NCBI GenBank assembly: GCA_018303515.1
Contig: JAGVXZ010000006.1
Span: forward strand, 1-29,298
Reading direction: 5' to 3'
Length of the DNA stretch: 29,298 nucleotides
From: Candidatus Woesearchaeota archaeon
Lineage (GTDB): Archaea; Nanobdellota; Nanobdellia; SCGC-AAA011-G17; GW2011-AR18
Shown here: positions 15,136 through 22,548 of the stretch, one piece after another
Layout of the letters: each line of letters opens with the position of its first letter
How positions within the stretch are numbered: position 1 is the first letter of the stretch
Position numbers and translations under genes: made by a program
Notes under the pieces: model-generated
What the model was told of the DNA's origin: nothing
Database searches by the model: none
Seen by the model: the letters and a program-made list of their open reading frames with translations, nothing else

Positions 15136-16053
15136 TTAAGGACTATTTTTAAAAGTTTCCAATTTCTCTAATACAACTGTAGCATAGGCTCCTTTAGGTA
15201 AAAAGAAAGAAACATACTCACCATCAATTTGAAATTCTTTAACATCTACAATTAAATCTCTAAAACTACAAGTTGGTGTTATTTCAGGAATACTTCTAAT
15301 AATAAAATCTTTCAGATTAAAACCTTCTTCTTTTAATAATCTAAGATAACTTTCCTTTATTTTAGGATCTTTAAACTCTATATCAAAACTAATCATAGGT
15401 ATTTCAACATTTTCAATTCTTTTATCTACAAATTTACAACCTAGATACCCTTCAACTACTTTATTCCATAAATAACTTTGATAGGCATGAATATACAACA
15501 ATAGTCTCTTCTTTCTAATCTGTAATAAAGCACTAACAAAATTATTCTTATGTATTTTAAGAAAAGAATTAATCTTTTTTTCTTTTATCAATTCACACGC
15601 TTCTTCTAACCTATTTTGAATAATTAACTTTCCAATTATGTGGTTATTCTTAGAAAATCTTTGTGGCCCAAAATAATTCTCAATAAAATCTATTTTGTGT
15701 TTAGTTTCAAATTTGATCTTAAATTTATTACCTTCCAGCATCCCGAGATATATTGGTTTATTTCCTCTTCCAACTATTTCTAAAACAACATCAGTTAATT
15801 TCAAGTTTTGAATCTTTTCCTCCTTTATATTAGGGATTGAAATATATTGTATTGTAATTGCTATTTTATCTTTATTTCCTGCAAATCCAATCTTACTAAA
15901 AGGAATTCTTAGTTTTTTACTTATTTCTTCAATAACATCTACCGTATTCTTATCTGTTTTAGTTAATTTAACATAAATATAATCTCCTCCTGAACAATCT
16001 AATTTAATAATCTCCTCAACAATAAAGTCTTCTGGTCTTTCTTTAATCTGCAT
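15136..16053 (-). CDS. truD: tRNA pseudouridine synthase TruD
   Basis: A 305-residue TruD, which makes pseudouridine 13 in tRNA. The catalytic aspartate lies in GFAGNKDKIAITIQYISI (D62), the family signature. The RNA-binding motif NYFGPQRFS is at 126-134. The N-terminus (IKERPEDFIVEEI) and C-terminal strands (GAYATVVLEKL) also fit. Archaeal TruD proteins are usually 350-450 residues, so this one is compact, with a shortened TRUD insertion domain (about 150-250). Both key motifs remain, so it is probably active. First gene of the truD-unknown-ftsY group. Confidence 0.93.
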   Translation of the reverse strand: MQIKERPEDFIVEEIIKLDCSGGDYIYVKLTKTDKNTVDVIEEISKKLRIPFSKIGFAGNKDKIAITIQYISIPNIKEEKIQNLKLTDVVLEIVGRGNKPIYLGMLEGNKFKIKFETKHKIDFIENYFGPQRFSKNNHIIGKLIIQNRLEEACELIKEKKINSFLKIHKNNFVSALLQIRKKRLLLYIHAYQSYLWNKVVEGYLGCKFVDKRIENVEIPMISFDIEFKDPKIKESYLRLLKEEGFNLKDFIIRSIPEITPTCSFRDLIVDVKEFQIDGEYVSFFLPKGAYATVVLEKLETFKNSP

Positions 16054-16157
16054 ATAAAATTAGAATTACAAAAGAACTTTAAACCTTTATATAATTAATA
16101 ACGTTTAAATTGAAGTATTATCCATTAACTTTACTAACTCTTCTCATTGCAAAAATC

Positions 16158-16165
16158 TTTAAATA
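16158..16165 (+). promoter_or_regulatory. TATA-like box for apgM
   Basis: TTTAAATA lies 23-30 nt before the ATG at 16188, with A-rich sequence just upstream resembling a BRE. The spacing predicts a nearly leaderless message. Confidence 0.55.
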
Positions 16166-16187
16166 AGTAAACAATCTAAATCTCATT

Positions 16188-17423
16188 ATGCCAAAAATAT
16201 TAATTATTCTTGATGGTATTGGAGACTTACCTTGTAAAGAATTAAATAATAAAACTCCACTAGAAGCAGCCAAAACAAAAAACTTAGATTTTTTTGCAAA
16301 AAATGGTTGTCAGGGCTATGTTTATCCAGTTTCACAAAAGGTTGCACCAGAAAGTGATGTAGGCGTAACAGCTTTATTAGGTTACGATCCCTATAAATAT
16401 TATACTGGAAGAGGCCCATTAGAAGCAGTTGGAGCAGGTTTAACATTACCAATACAATCAATAGCATTAAGAGCAAACTTTGCAACTTTAATTAATCAAA
16501 TTTTAGTAGATAGAAGGGCAGGAAGAACTTTAACTACAAAGGAAGCAAAAGAATTAGCTGAAGAAATAAATAAAAAAGTAAAACTAACTCACGAATTTAC
16601 TTTCAAAGCAACAATTGGTCATAGGGGAATATTACTAATTAAAGGTCAATTTTCAAATAATGTTTCAAATGTAGATCCTGCATATAAAAAAGAAGGATCC
16701 TTTGGAATTGCAAAAGAAGAATATGAAACCAAAATGCCAGAATGTAAACCCTTAGATTCTAAAAAACTTACAAAGGATACAGCAGAAATAATAAATGAAT
16801 TCGTAAAGCAGTCTAATAAAATTTTAACTAATCACCCTATCAACAGGAAGAGAATTAAAAATAATTTGCTACCTGCAAATTTTATCACATTAAGAGATGC
16901 AGGGATTGAATTACCTAAATTTCCAAAAAAATCAAATTGGGCAGCAGTAGTTGGAATGCCATTAGAAAAAGGAATCGCAAAATTATCTGGAATAACAATA
17001 TTACCTTTTGAATATCCAGAAGCAAAAAGAGATATAAAAAAACAGACTAAAAAATCTCTTAAACTTGAAATTAAAAATTCTTTAAAATATATCAAAAAAG
17101 TAGAATTCAAAAATTATTACATTCACATTAAACAAACAGATATTCCGGGCCACGATGGAGATCCCATACAAAAAAAAGAATTAATTGAATATTTAGATAA
17201 GAAATTTTTTAAAAAACTAAGAAAAATAAAAGATTTAGAAATAGTAGTAACTGGTGACCATTCTACACCATGCAAACTAAAATCACATTCAAAAGATCCA
17301 GTTCCTTTACTTTGGTTTGGAAAAGAAAAAGATAACACAGAAAGATTTACAGAAAAAGAATCAAAAAAAGGTTCCTTAGGAGCATTATTAGGCAAAGATG
17401 TATTGAATAAGGTGAATTTTTGA
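16188..17423 (+). CDS. apgM: Archaeal 2,3-BPG-independent phosphoglycerate mutase
   Basis: A 411-residue member of the alkaline-phosphatase superfamily that interconverts 3- and 2-phosphoglycerate in glycolysis/gluconeogenesis. Metal site: D9 in IILDGIGDLP; probable nucleophile S56 in APESDVGVTALLGYDP; GRGPLEAVGAG near 74-84; then the DIPGHDGDP...K segment (about 317) and TGDHSTPC (about 352), which complete the two-metal site. All match the archaeal aPGAM family (COG3635), not bacterial GpmI. Full length. The SNase-domain lipoprotein gene begins one base after its stop codon. Confidence 0.95.
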   Translation: MPKILIILDGIGDLPCKELNNKTPLEAAKTKNLDFFAKNGCQGYVYPVSQKVAPESDVGVTALLGYDPYKYYTGRGPLEAVGAGLTLPIQSIALRANFATLINQILVDRRAGRTLTTKEAKELAEEINKKVKLTHEFTFKATIGHRGILLIKGQFSNNVSNVDPAYKKEGSFGIAKEEYETKMPECKPLDSKKLTKDTAEIINEFVKQSNKILTNHPINRKRIKNNLLPANFITLRDAGIELPKFPKKSNWAAVVGMPLEKGIAKLSGITILPFEYPEAKRDIKKQTKKSLKLEIKNSLKYIKKVEFKNYYIHIKQTDIPGHDGDPIQKKELIEYLDKKFFKKLRKIKDLEIVVTGDHSTPCKLKSHSKDPVPLLWFGKEKDNTERFTEKESKKGSLGALLGKDVLNKVNF

Positions 17424-17424
17424 A

Positions 17425-17862
17425 ATGAAAATAGTTTATTTACTGTTTTTCATTTTAATTACAGGTTGTATGACAGGTTCTACAGTTTATGAACCAGAAG
17501 GGCCTTACAAAGTGACCAAAGTTCTTGATGGTGATACTTTAGATGTAAATAATGGTGAAAGAATAAGACTAATCGGAATAAACACTCCAGAAAAGAATGA
17601 ATGTTATTACAAAGAAGCAACTGAAGAATTAAAAAAACTTACAGAAGGAAAAGTTATTCTACTTGAAATAGATAATGCAGACAAAGACAAATATGGAAGA
17701 TTATTAAGGGTTGTCTATGTAAAAGGAATTAATGTTAATTCACATATGATAGAGAAAGGGTTTGCAAGAGTATTTGATGAATTTCCATCTTTAGATTATA
17801 ATAGTCTAAAACAACTAGAGAAAATTGCAAAAGAAAAAAACTTGGGATTATGGAATTGTTAA
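17425..17862 (+). CDS. Lipoprotein thermonuclease (SNase domain)
   Basis: A 145-residue protein with a signal peptide and lipobox ending LITGC (Cys15), so probably a membrane-anchored extracellular nuclease. The staphylococcal-nuclease domain spans residues 27-145. Calcium and catalytic positions are present: DGDTL (D35, D37, T38), R48 in RIRLIGI, E56 in NTPEKNE and R92 in DKYGRLLRVVY. The residue equal to Asp40 of the S. aureus enzyme is Asn53, seen in many active relatives. Cys60 and Cys145 could form a disulfide. It starts one base after the apgM stop, so the two may be co-transcribed. For a small cell with limited biosynthesis, degrading outside DNA for nucleotides is a plausible use, but inferred. 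Confidence 0.9.
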   Translation: MKIVYLLFFILITGCMTGSTVYEPEGPYKVTKVLDGDTLDVNNGERIRLIGINTPEKNECYYKEATEELKKLTEGKVILLEIDNADKDKYGRLLRVVYVKGINVNSHMIEKGFARVFDEFPSLDYNSLKQLEKIAKEKNLGLWNC

Positions 17863-17870
17863 ACAAAAAG

Positions 17871-17911
17871 TTTTAAATAACTTAAAAACCAAATAATTTC
17901 TAAGGGGTGAT
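17871..17911 (+). promoter_or_regulatory. TATA-like box and ribosome binding site for a tiny membrane ORF
   Basis: TTTTAAATA (17871-17879) is followed by GGGGTGAT (17904-17911), a good match to the archaeal Shine-Dalgarno GGAGGTGAT. It lies five bases before an ATT codon at 17917. The nearby ATG at 17910 opens only three codons. The signal is what argues for the ATT start of the next ORF. Confidence 0.45.
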
Positions 17912-17916
17912 GTATC

Positions 17917-18036
17917 ATTAAGAGAAAAATAACAGCTAAAAAAGAAGAAGCAAGAATAAAGAACTTAATTCTTATTGTTGGAATAATTGTAATTTTATTT
18001 GGCCTTTGTGCATATTACATTTCTCACATAATGTAG
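17917..18036 (+). CDS. Tiny single-pass membrane protein, apparent ATT start
   Basis: A 39-residue frame: lysine-rich head (KRKITAKKEEARIK), one hydrophobic helix (NLILIVGIIVILFGLCAYY) and a short end. In this frame no ATG, GTG or TTG lies between the upstream TGA (17908-17910) and the helix; ATT at 17917 is placed correctly after a strong ribosome binding site. ATC at 17914 is the alternative. The head-helix pattern resembles tail-anchored translocon or stalk subunits, but no family can be assigned. A missing base in the assembly could have hidden an ATG. It lies between the nuclease and GINS genes. Confidence 0.45.
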   Translation: MKRKITAKKEEARIKNLILIVGIIVILFGLCAYYISHIM

Positions 18037-18081
18037 TGTTACATATAAATCTTTATTAGTTTCAAATGTTTGATCTCACTT

Positions 18082-18693
18082 ATGCCAGATGTTATTATCA
18101 CCTACGAAACTGTTTATGAAACTTTAAGAAGGGAAAAGTTTAGACAGGAGATACAACAATTAGAACCTACTTTCTTCCAGGATGTTGTAAAATATTTAAA
18201 AGAAAAAAAAGCGATTCTAAAATCTCAAAAAGAAAAAGAAAGCATTTTTGCAGCACAAGAAATTCAAAAAACACAAAAACAAATAGAAAATATTTATAAA
18301 ATCTTAAAAGAATTATATGAGAGAAGAGAAACAAAAATAATTCAAATAGCATTATTTTCTTCAAAAACTAACTCAAAATTACAAGATCCAGATTTACTTC
18401 TAAAAGAAGAACAGGAATTGTTTAAGAAGATAACATCCGAATTAGATAATTTTAGAAAGAATATTCTTGGAAATTTATTAGAAGCAAAGATTCCACAAAT
18501 ACCAGAGGATAAGATTCAAGAAACAATATTAAAAAAAGAAGAGAATAAACTAATTCACTTTTCAAAACCTGTTCCAAAATTTTTAGCAGAGGATTTACAG
18601 TCGTATGGTCCTTTTGAACAAGATGAAATTGCTAACCTTCCTGAAAAAGCTGCAGAGATACTAATCCAAAGGAATAAAGCTAACCTTCTTTAG
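18082..18693 (+). CDS. GINS complex subunit (Gins51/15-like)
   Basis: A 203-residue GINS-family protein of the replicative helicase. The helical A domain includes YETLRREKFRQEIQQLEP, FFQDVVKYLKEKK and the signature IYKILKELYERRETKIIQIAL. A linker is followed by the small C-terminal B domain (VPKFLAEDLQSYGPFEQDE, ANLPEKAAEILIQRNKA), which matches the usual V-P-x-F ... YGPF ... LP ... LL/I pattern. An A-then-B order is the Gins51 (Sld5/Psf1-like) arrangement. DPANN archaea often have only this subunit, which would make a homotetramer; that is inference. The ATG at 18082 is preferred to the TTG at 18070 because MPDV leads straight into the domain. Confidence 0.85.
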   Translation: MPDVIITYETVYETLRREKFRQEIQQLEPTFFQDVVKYLKEKKAILKSQKEKESIFAAQEIQKTQKQIENIYKILKELYERRETKIIQIALFSSKTNSKLQDPDLLLKEEQELFKKITSELDNFRKNILGNLLEAKIPQIPEDKIQETILKKEENKLIHFSKPVPKFLAEDLQSYGPFEQDEIANLPEKAAEILIQRNKANLL

Positions 18694-18734
18694 AAGCTCT
18701 TATAAACTTTTATTTTTTTCAACCAGATACAAAA

Positions 18735-19276
18735 ATGAAAGAACTAATTTTATCACTGATATTATCAGGTTGTGCTACACCCATAATCTTAGAAAAACCA
18801 ATAAACTCTAAACAACAAGAAAATACACTTCCTTGGTTAACAAGTGTACAAGCCGGAATAGACTATCAATTAGACTCTGCCGCAAATCCAGATATTCTTC
18901 AGGGAATTATAGTGATTTTAAGATTTCTGAAGATGAACAAGGAAGATATGCAATTTTTGGATCTTCCATTGCAAGATGGGAAGATACCAAGACTCTTTCA
19001 GTTAGGGCAAGTGATAGTAATACATCTATTCATACAAGAATAATTGATTCTGATGCAGACGGTAAATTTGAGAGAGTAAGCTCAGTTACAAGAATAAGAG
19101 AAGATGGTTTAGTTTTAAGATATGAAATTATAGATACTCCTGGAAGATATTCCCCAATTTCCTGGAAAGCAGTATGGTCCAATGGAGCTAAAAAAGAAGA
19201 TAAAACAGAACTCTTAGACGAGTCAGTAGAGCCATACTCCAATTTAATAGATCTTGTTAAAGACCATGGATTATAG
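18735..19276 (+). pseudogene. Frameshifted lipoprotein gene
   Basis: Two overlapping frames make one protein. The first (ATG 18735) gives a short lipoprotein signal ending LSGC (Cys13) and a sensible stretch to about NPDILQG (near 18905), after which it turns into low-quality sequence and stops at 19043. A second frame, one base back, carries good protein from about SGNYSDFKISEDEQGRY to the stop at 19276, including IIDSDADGKFERVSSV and YSPISWKAVW. A -1 shift near 18890-18910 joins them into about 180 residues. This may be a recent mutation, an assembly error or a recoding event; I see no classic slippery heptamer. The fold looks beta-rich, with a calcium-like DSDADG loop. A TATA-like CTTATAAAC lies at 18699-18707. 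Function unknown. Confidence 0.65.
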
Positions 19277-19291
19277 ACTTTTATGAAAACA

Positions 19292-19300
19292 TTTAAAAAT
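19292..19300 (+). promoter_or_regulatory. TATA-like box of the eL42 operon
   Basis: TTTAAAAAT lies 22-30 nt before the ATG at 19322. This decides the eL42 start: the upstream in-frame ATG at 19283 would precede the promoter. Confidence 0.55.
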
Positions 19301-19321
19301 ACTCTCAAATCCCAATCTATC

Positions 19322-19633
19322 ATGAAATTACCCAAACAAATTAAAAGATTTTGTCCCAAATGCAAAACAAGTAAAATTCAGAAGGTTGATCAATACAAAT
19401 CTGTTGGGAAAAGGGGTTCATTATCAAAAGGTTCAAAAATTAGGATTCAAAAAAGAGGAAAACACAAGGGTTTTGGAAACCATGGGAAATTATCAAAACC
19501 TCCAATTTCAAAATTCAAGAGAACTGGTGCAAAGATATCAAAAAAAACAACTTTAAGATATCAATGTACAGAATGCAAAAAATATTCCCAACAAAGACAA
19601 GGGATTAGAACAAAAAAAGTAGAGATTCAATAA
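19322..19633 (+). CDS. rpl44e: Large-subunit ribosomal protein eL42 (L44e)
   Basis: A 103-residue zinc-ribbon protein of the archaeal/eukaryotic large subunit, near the tRNA E site. MKLPKQIKRFCPKC gives the first Cys pair (C11, C14); LRYQCTECKK near the C-terminus gives the second. The basic middle (RGSLSKGSKIRIQKRGKHKGFG) is typical. The start at 19322 matches family N-termini and the promoter; the in-frame ATG at 19283 would add 13 unrelated residues. First gene of the eL42-eS27-aIF2alpha-Nop10 operon, conserved across archaea. Confidence 0.95.
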   Translation: MKLPKQIKRFCPKCKTSKIQKVDQYKSVGKRGSLSKGSKIRIQKRGKHKGFGNHGKLSKPPISKFKRTGAKISKKTTLRYQCTECKKYSQQRQGIRTKKVEIQ

Positions 19634-19635
19634 AA

Positions 19636-19806
19636 ATGTTTAGAGAAAATATTTCAAAATTTGTAAAAGTTAAATGTAGTGGATGTAATAACGAACAGAA
19701 CATATTTAATAAAGCATCAACAAAAGTTGAATGTCTTGTTTGTAATAAACTATTAGCAACACCAACAGGTGGAAAAGCTAAAATTCTTGGAGAAATCCAA
19801 TCCTAA
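19636..19806 (+). CDS. rps27e: Small-subunit ribosomal protein eS27
   Basis: A 56-residue zinc-finger ribosomal protein. Ligands are C14 and C17 (KCSGC) and C33 and C36 (CLVC), followed by the family ending LLATPTGGKAKILGEI. The ATG follows the eL42 stop by two bases and the stop precedes the aIF2-alpha start by two bases, in the usual archaeal order. Short but complete. Confidence 0.95.
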   Translation: MFRENISKFVKVKCSGCNNEQNIFNKASTKVECLVCNKLLATPTGGKAKILGEIQS

Positions 19807-19808
19807 TC

Positions 19809-20585
19809 ATGTTCTATAAGAAAGAAGGAATTCCGGAAACAGGTGACATAGTCACTTGTACAGTAAATAAAATCTTATTTCATTCAGTATTTGTAACTTT
19901 AGATGAATATAATAATAAAGAGGGATTAGTCCATATTTCAGAAGTTTCGCCTGGAAGAATAAGAAATTTAAGAGATTTTGTAAAGGAAGGAAAAACTATT
20001 GTTTGTAAAGTTTTAAGGATAAATAGAGAAGGCAATATTGATCTATCATTAAGAAGAGTTTCTACAACTCAGAAAATAAATAAGCTTACTGAAATGAAAC
20101 AAGAGATGAAGGCAGAAAAGCTCTTACAATTCATTGGAAAAGGCTTGAAAAAAAACATTGAAACAATGTATAAAGAAGTGGGATACCAAGCTATAGAAAA
20201 ATTTGGTTCTCTAAATAATTTTTTCTTAGAAATTGTAATTAACGGCCCAAATTCAATTGAAAGTATGAAAATTTCAAAAAACATTTTAGATGTGCTTATT
20301 AAATTAGTAAAAGAAAAAATTGCAGTTCCTGAAGTTAAAATTGCGGCGAACCTAAACTTAAAAAGTTATTCTCCAGATGGTATTGATGTAATAAAGAAAA
20401 TCCTTTCCAAAATTAAAGGTGATGATGTAAGGGTATTTTATTTAGGTGCACCAAAATATAAAATAGAACTTGTTGCAAGGAATTATAAAGAAGCAGAATC
20501 AAGATTGAAAGAAATTTCAGATTTAATCTTAAAAGAGGCAAAGAAGTTAAAAACTGAAGGAGAGATTAATAAAATTGCCGCATAA
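19809..20585 (+). CDS. Translation initiation factor aIF2 subunit alpha
   Basis: A 258-residue aIF2-alpha, which with beta and gamma brings initiator Met-tRNA to the small subunit. The N-terminal S1 domain covers about 10-85 (GDIVTCTVNKILFHSVFVTLDEYNNKEGL, with the HISEVSPGRIRNLRDFV core). The helical middle contains YKEVGYQAIEKFGSL, and the C-terminal alpha/beta domain that binds gamma contains KIAANLNLKSYSPDGIDVIK and KYKIELVARNYKEAESRL. Full family length. Two-base gap after eS27; nop10 overlaps its 3' end. Confidence 0.95.
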   Translation: MFYKKEGIPETGDIVTCTVNKILFHSVFVTLDEYNNKEGLVHISEVSPGRIRNLRDFVKEGKTIVCKVLRINREGNIDLSLRRVSTTQKINKLTEMKQEMKAEKLLQFIGKGLKKNIETMYKEVGYQAIEKFGSLNNFFLEIVINGPNSIESMKISKNILDVLIKLVKEKIAVPEVKIAANLNLKSYSPDGIDVIKKILSKIKGDDVRVFYLGAPKYKIELVARNYKEAESRLKEISDLILKEAKKLKTEGEINKIAA

Positions 20586-20730
20586 AATTTTATTCTGCAA
20601 TATCTGTAAAGAATATACTTTAGAAGAAACACACTGTAAAGAAAAAACTTTTATAAGATCACCCGCAAAATTCTCTCCTACTGATAAATATTCAAAATAC
20701 AGAAATATTTACAGGAGTAAACAGGATTAA
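20575..20730 (+). CDS. nop10: H/ACA RNP protein Nop10
   Basis: A 51-residue Nop10, part of the box H/ACA pseudouridylation complex with Cbf5, Gar1 and L7Ae. It matches at FCNICKEYTLEETHC and the C-terminal PAKFSPTDKYSKYR. The start is taken as TTG at 20575, inside the last codons of aIF2-alpha, since no ATG is available and MPHKILFC matches family N-termini. Three zinc-type cysteines are present (C8, C11, C21); the usual fourth (CPxC) is Lys24, so zinc binding may be lost or use His20. Last in the operon. Confidence 0.88.
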   Translation: MPHKILFCNICKEYTLEETHCKEKTFIRSPAKFSPTDKYSKYRNIYRSKQD

Positions 20731-20773
20731 TTCCAAAAATATTTACTGTTTCAAAATCACTAAAATTTTTATT

Positions 20774-21418
20774 TCAAGAAATTAAATTTATCTTATTAAG
20801 TTCCTCCTTTACAACTGTCATATCCTTCTCCCATTCAGAAATTAATCTTCTATTATAGATTATAGCAGCAGGATGAAATAAAGGTATTAATCGAATCATT
20901 AAACCTTGGAACTCAATCAACTTAACCATTCCATGTAAAGAAGTTATTCCGGATTGTTTTATCATAGAATCTACATCTCCATTTGCTAAGAAAAATTTAG
21001 TTGAATAATTTCCTAAAGAACAAACAACTTTAGGTTGAAGAATTTTAATTTGTTCCACTAAAAAAGGAGTATGAGCTTTCATTTCTTCTGAATTAGGACC
21101 CCTATTTTCAGGAGGCCTATATTTCAAAATATTAGTCACATAAATCTCCTCTAAACTTAATCCTACAGAATTTAACAATTTATCTAAATTTTTTCCTGCT
21201 GCCCCTACAAAAGGAATTCCTTGTAAATCTTCATTAGAACCTGGAGCTTCTCCTACAAATAAAATACAAGCATTAGGATTTCCTTTTCCCATAACCACAT
21301 TTCTTGCATTTTCATGTAAAGGTATCTTAGCTAAAATAATTTTCTCTTTTAATTTTTCCATTTCAATGGATTTATTCATATTAGATCTCAAACCCAACTT
21401 ATTAATATGCTCTTCCAT
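20774..21418 (-). CDS. Family-4-like uracil-DNA glycosylase without Fe-S cysteines
   Basis: A 214-residue member of the family 4 (Fe-S) uracil-DNA glycosylases, which remove uracil from DNA. Motif 1 GEAPGSNEDLQGIPFVG (56-72), the TNILKYRPPENRGP segment (95-108) and the C-terminal FHPAA motif (181-185) are all present. In this family four cysteines hold a 4Fe-4S cluster. By alignment from memory these positions are Leu29, Ile32, Tyr100 and His116 here, so all four are gone, and the two cysteines present (C51, C133) are elsewhere. The catalytic pocket is otherwise normal. The N-terminal 20 residues may be an extension; Met14 or Met20 could be the true start. Single gene, convergent with nop10. 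Confidence 0.88.
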   Translation of the reverse strand: MEEHINKLGLRSNMNKSIEMEKLKEKIILAKIPLHENARNVVMGKGNPNACILFVGEAPGSNEDLQGIPFVGAAGKNLDKLLNSVGLSLEEIYVTNILKYRPPENRGPNSEEMKAHTPFLVEQIKILQPKVVCSLGNYSTKFFLANGDVDSMIKQSGITSLHGMVKLIEFQGLMIRLIPLFHPAAIIYNRRLISEWEKDMTVVKEELNKINLIS

Positions 21419-21475
21419 TTAGATTCTATTATCTATTTCAGAAAAATATTTATATCCTTAATAAGCCTCATAACT

Positions 21476-21485
21476 CTTAAATATA
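21476..21485 (+). promoter_or_regulatory. TATA-like box for the cyclophilin gene
   Basis: CTTAAATATA lies 23-32 nt before the ATG at 21508, in the gap shared with the divergent glycosylase gene. Confidence 0.5.
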
Positions 21486-21507
21486 TCAATAAATACTTCC
21501 ATTTGAA

Positions 21508-22041
21508 ATGAAAAGAAAAACAATAATTCTTATATTACTTCTCTTATTAGCAATAGTTGGATACAAAATGATAGACACGAGTAAGGATTCAAACACAGTA
21601 TTACTAAAAACAAATCATGGTAATATTAAGATAAAATTATACGAAGACATGACAATTACATCGGGAAATTTCAAAAACTTAGTTAAAAAAGGAACTTATG
21701 ATGGGATTATATTCCATAGAATTATTCCAAATTTTATGATACAGGGTGGAGATCCAACAGGAACAGGTTACGGTGATTCATCAATACCAAAAATTAAAGA
21801 TGAGTTTAAAGGTCACAAGAATAATAAAGGAACAATTTCAATGGCAAATTCAGGTCCAAATACAGGATCATCTCAATTCTTCATTAATTTAGTAAACAAT
21901 AATTTTTTAGATTCTAAACATCCCGTCTTTGGAGAAGTTATTGAAGGCATGGATGTTGTAGATAAGATTGCTAAAGTTAAAACTGGTAAAATGGATAGAC
22001 CTTTAGAAAATGTTATAATTTTAACAACAGAACTAGTTTAA
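21508..22041 (+). CDS. Membrane-anchored cyclophilin-type peptidyl-prolyl isomerase
   Basis: A 177-residue cyclophilin with an N-terminal hydrophobic anchor (residues 5-20) and no clear cleavage site, so it probably sits outside the cell membrane and helps fold secreted proteins by proline cis-trans isomerisation. Active-site parts are visible: FHRIIPNFMIQGGDPTGTG, ISMANSGPNTGSSQFFI and HPVFGEVIEGMDVV. The tryptophan that binds cyclosporin in human CypA is replaced by a non-aromatic residue, as in many prokaryotic forms. The surface proteins encoded elsewhere in this window are plausible clients. It is convergent with the eL31 operon, 17 nt apart. Confidence 0.93.
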   Translation: MKRKTIILILLLLLAIVGYKMIDTSKDSNTVLLKTNHGNIKIKLYEDMTITSGNFKNLVKKGTYDGIIFHRIIPNFMIQGGDPTGTGYGDSSIPKIKDEFKGHKNNKGTISMANSGPNTGSSQFFINLVNNNFLDSKHPVFGEVIEGMDVVDKIAKVKTGKMDRPLENVIILTTELV

Positions 22042-22058
22042 ATCCTTAAACTCAAAAC

Positions 22059-22547
22059 TTAAACACTTTTTCCAGTAGAAGAAACAGCACCCGTATTCTT
22101 AATTGTTTTTGGCTTTTCAGCAACAATAGAAGCCTTTGTATGAGTTTTTTGGGAAAGATGTCTCAATGCTTTCTTAGACTCTTCTTTTTGTTTTTCTTCT
22201 AGAGTCTCAACTTTTTCAGCTTCAATTACTTTTTCCTCTTTCTTTAATTTTTTATCTTCTTTCTTCTCAACAATTTTTGGAAAATCAAAACCTTCTAATT
22301 CAACTAAAGCATAAGAACTTTCTTTGGTTTTTTCAATTTTAGTATGAATTTTAATTCTTGGTGGGGGATTTTTTCCTCCCCTTTCCCATATTTTATGATT
22401 TAATTGTTTACAAATCTTAACATCCTCAACTTTCATATGTTTAGAAATAAATTCCTTAATTGCAGTAACTGACTTTTTAGCTCTCTTATATGAAGGAGCT
22501 TTTCTAAATTCTTTCCTTAAAGGAATAACATATTGTCTTTCTACCAT
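22059..22547 (-). CDS. rpl31e: Large-subunit ribosomal protein eL31 with long tail
   Basis: A 162-residue protein. The first 85 residues are a full eL31 (ERQYVIPLRKEFRKAPSYKR, AIKEFISKHMKVEDVKI, LNHKIWERGGKNPPPRIKI), which surrounds the polypeptide exit tunnel. Family members normally end there. This one adds about 75 residues, first Lys/Glu-rich (KKEDKKLKKEEKVIEAEK) and then Ser/Thr/Lys-rich to the end. The tail could reach nascent chains or targeting factors. Last gene of eS19-eL39-eL31, starting one base after the eL39 stop. The usual downstream eIF6 gene is absent. Confidence 0.95.
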   Translation of the reverse strand: MVERQYVIPLRKEFRKAPSYKRAKKSVTAIKEFISKHMKVEDVKICKQLNHKIWERGGKNPPPRIKIHTKIEKTKESSYALVELEGFDFPKIVEKKEDKKLKKEEKVIEAEKVETLEEKQKEESKKALRHLSQKTHTKASIVAEKPKTIKNTGAVSSTGKSV

Positions 22548-22548
22548 T

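Noticed and set aside
16204..16485. 93-codon minus-strand frame in apgM
   Set aside because: Leucine-rich antisense frame overlapping the catalytic motifs of apgM.
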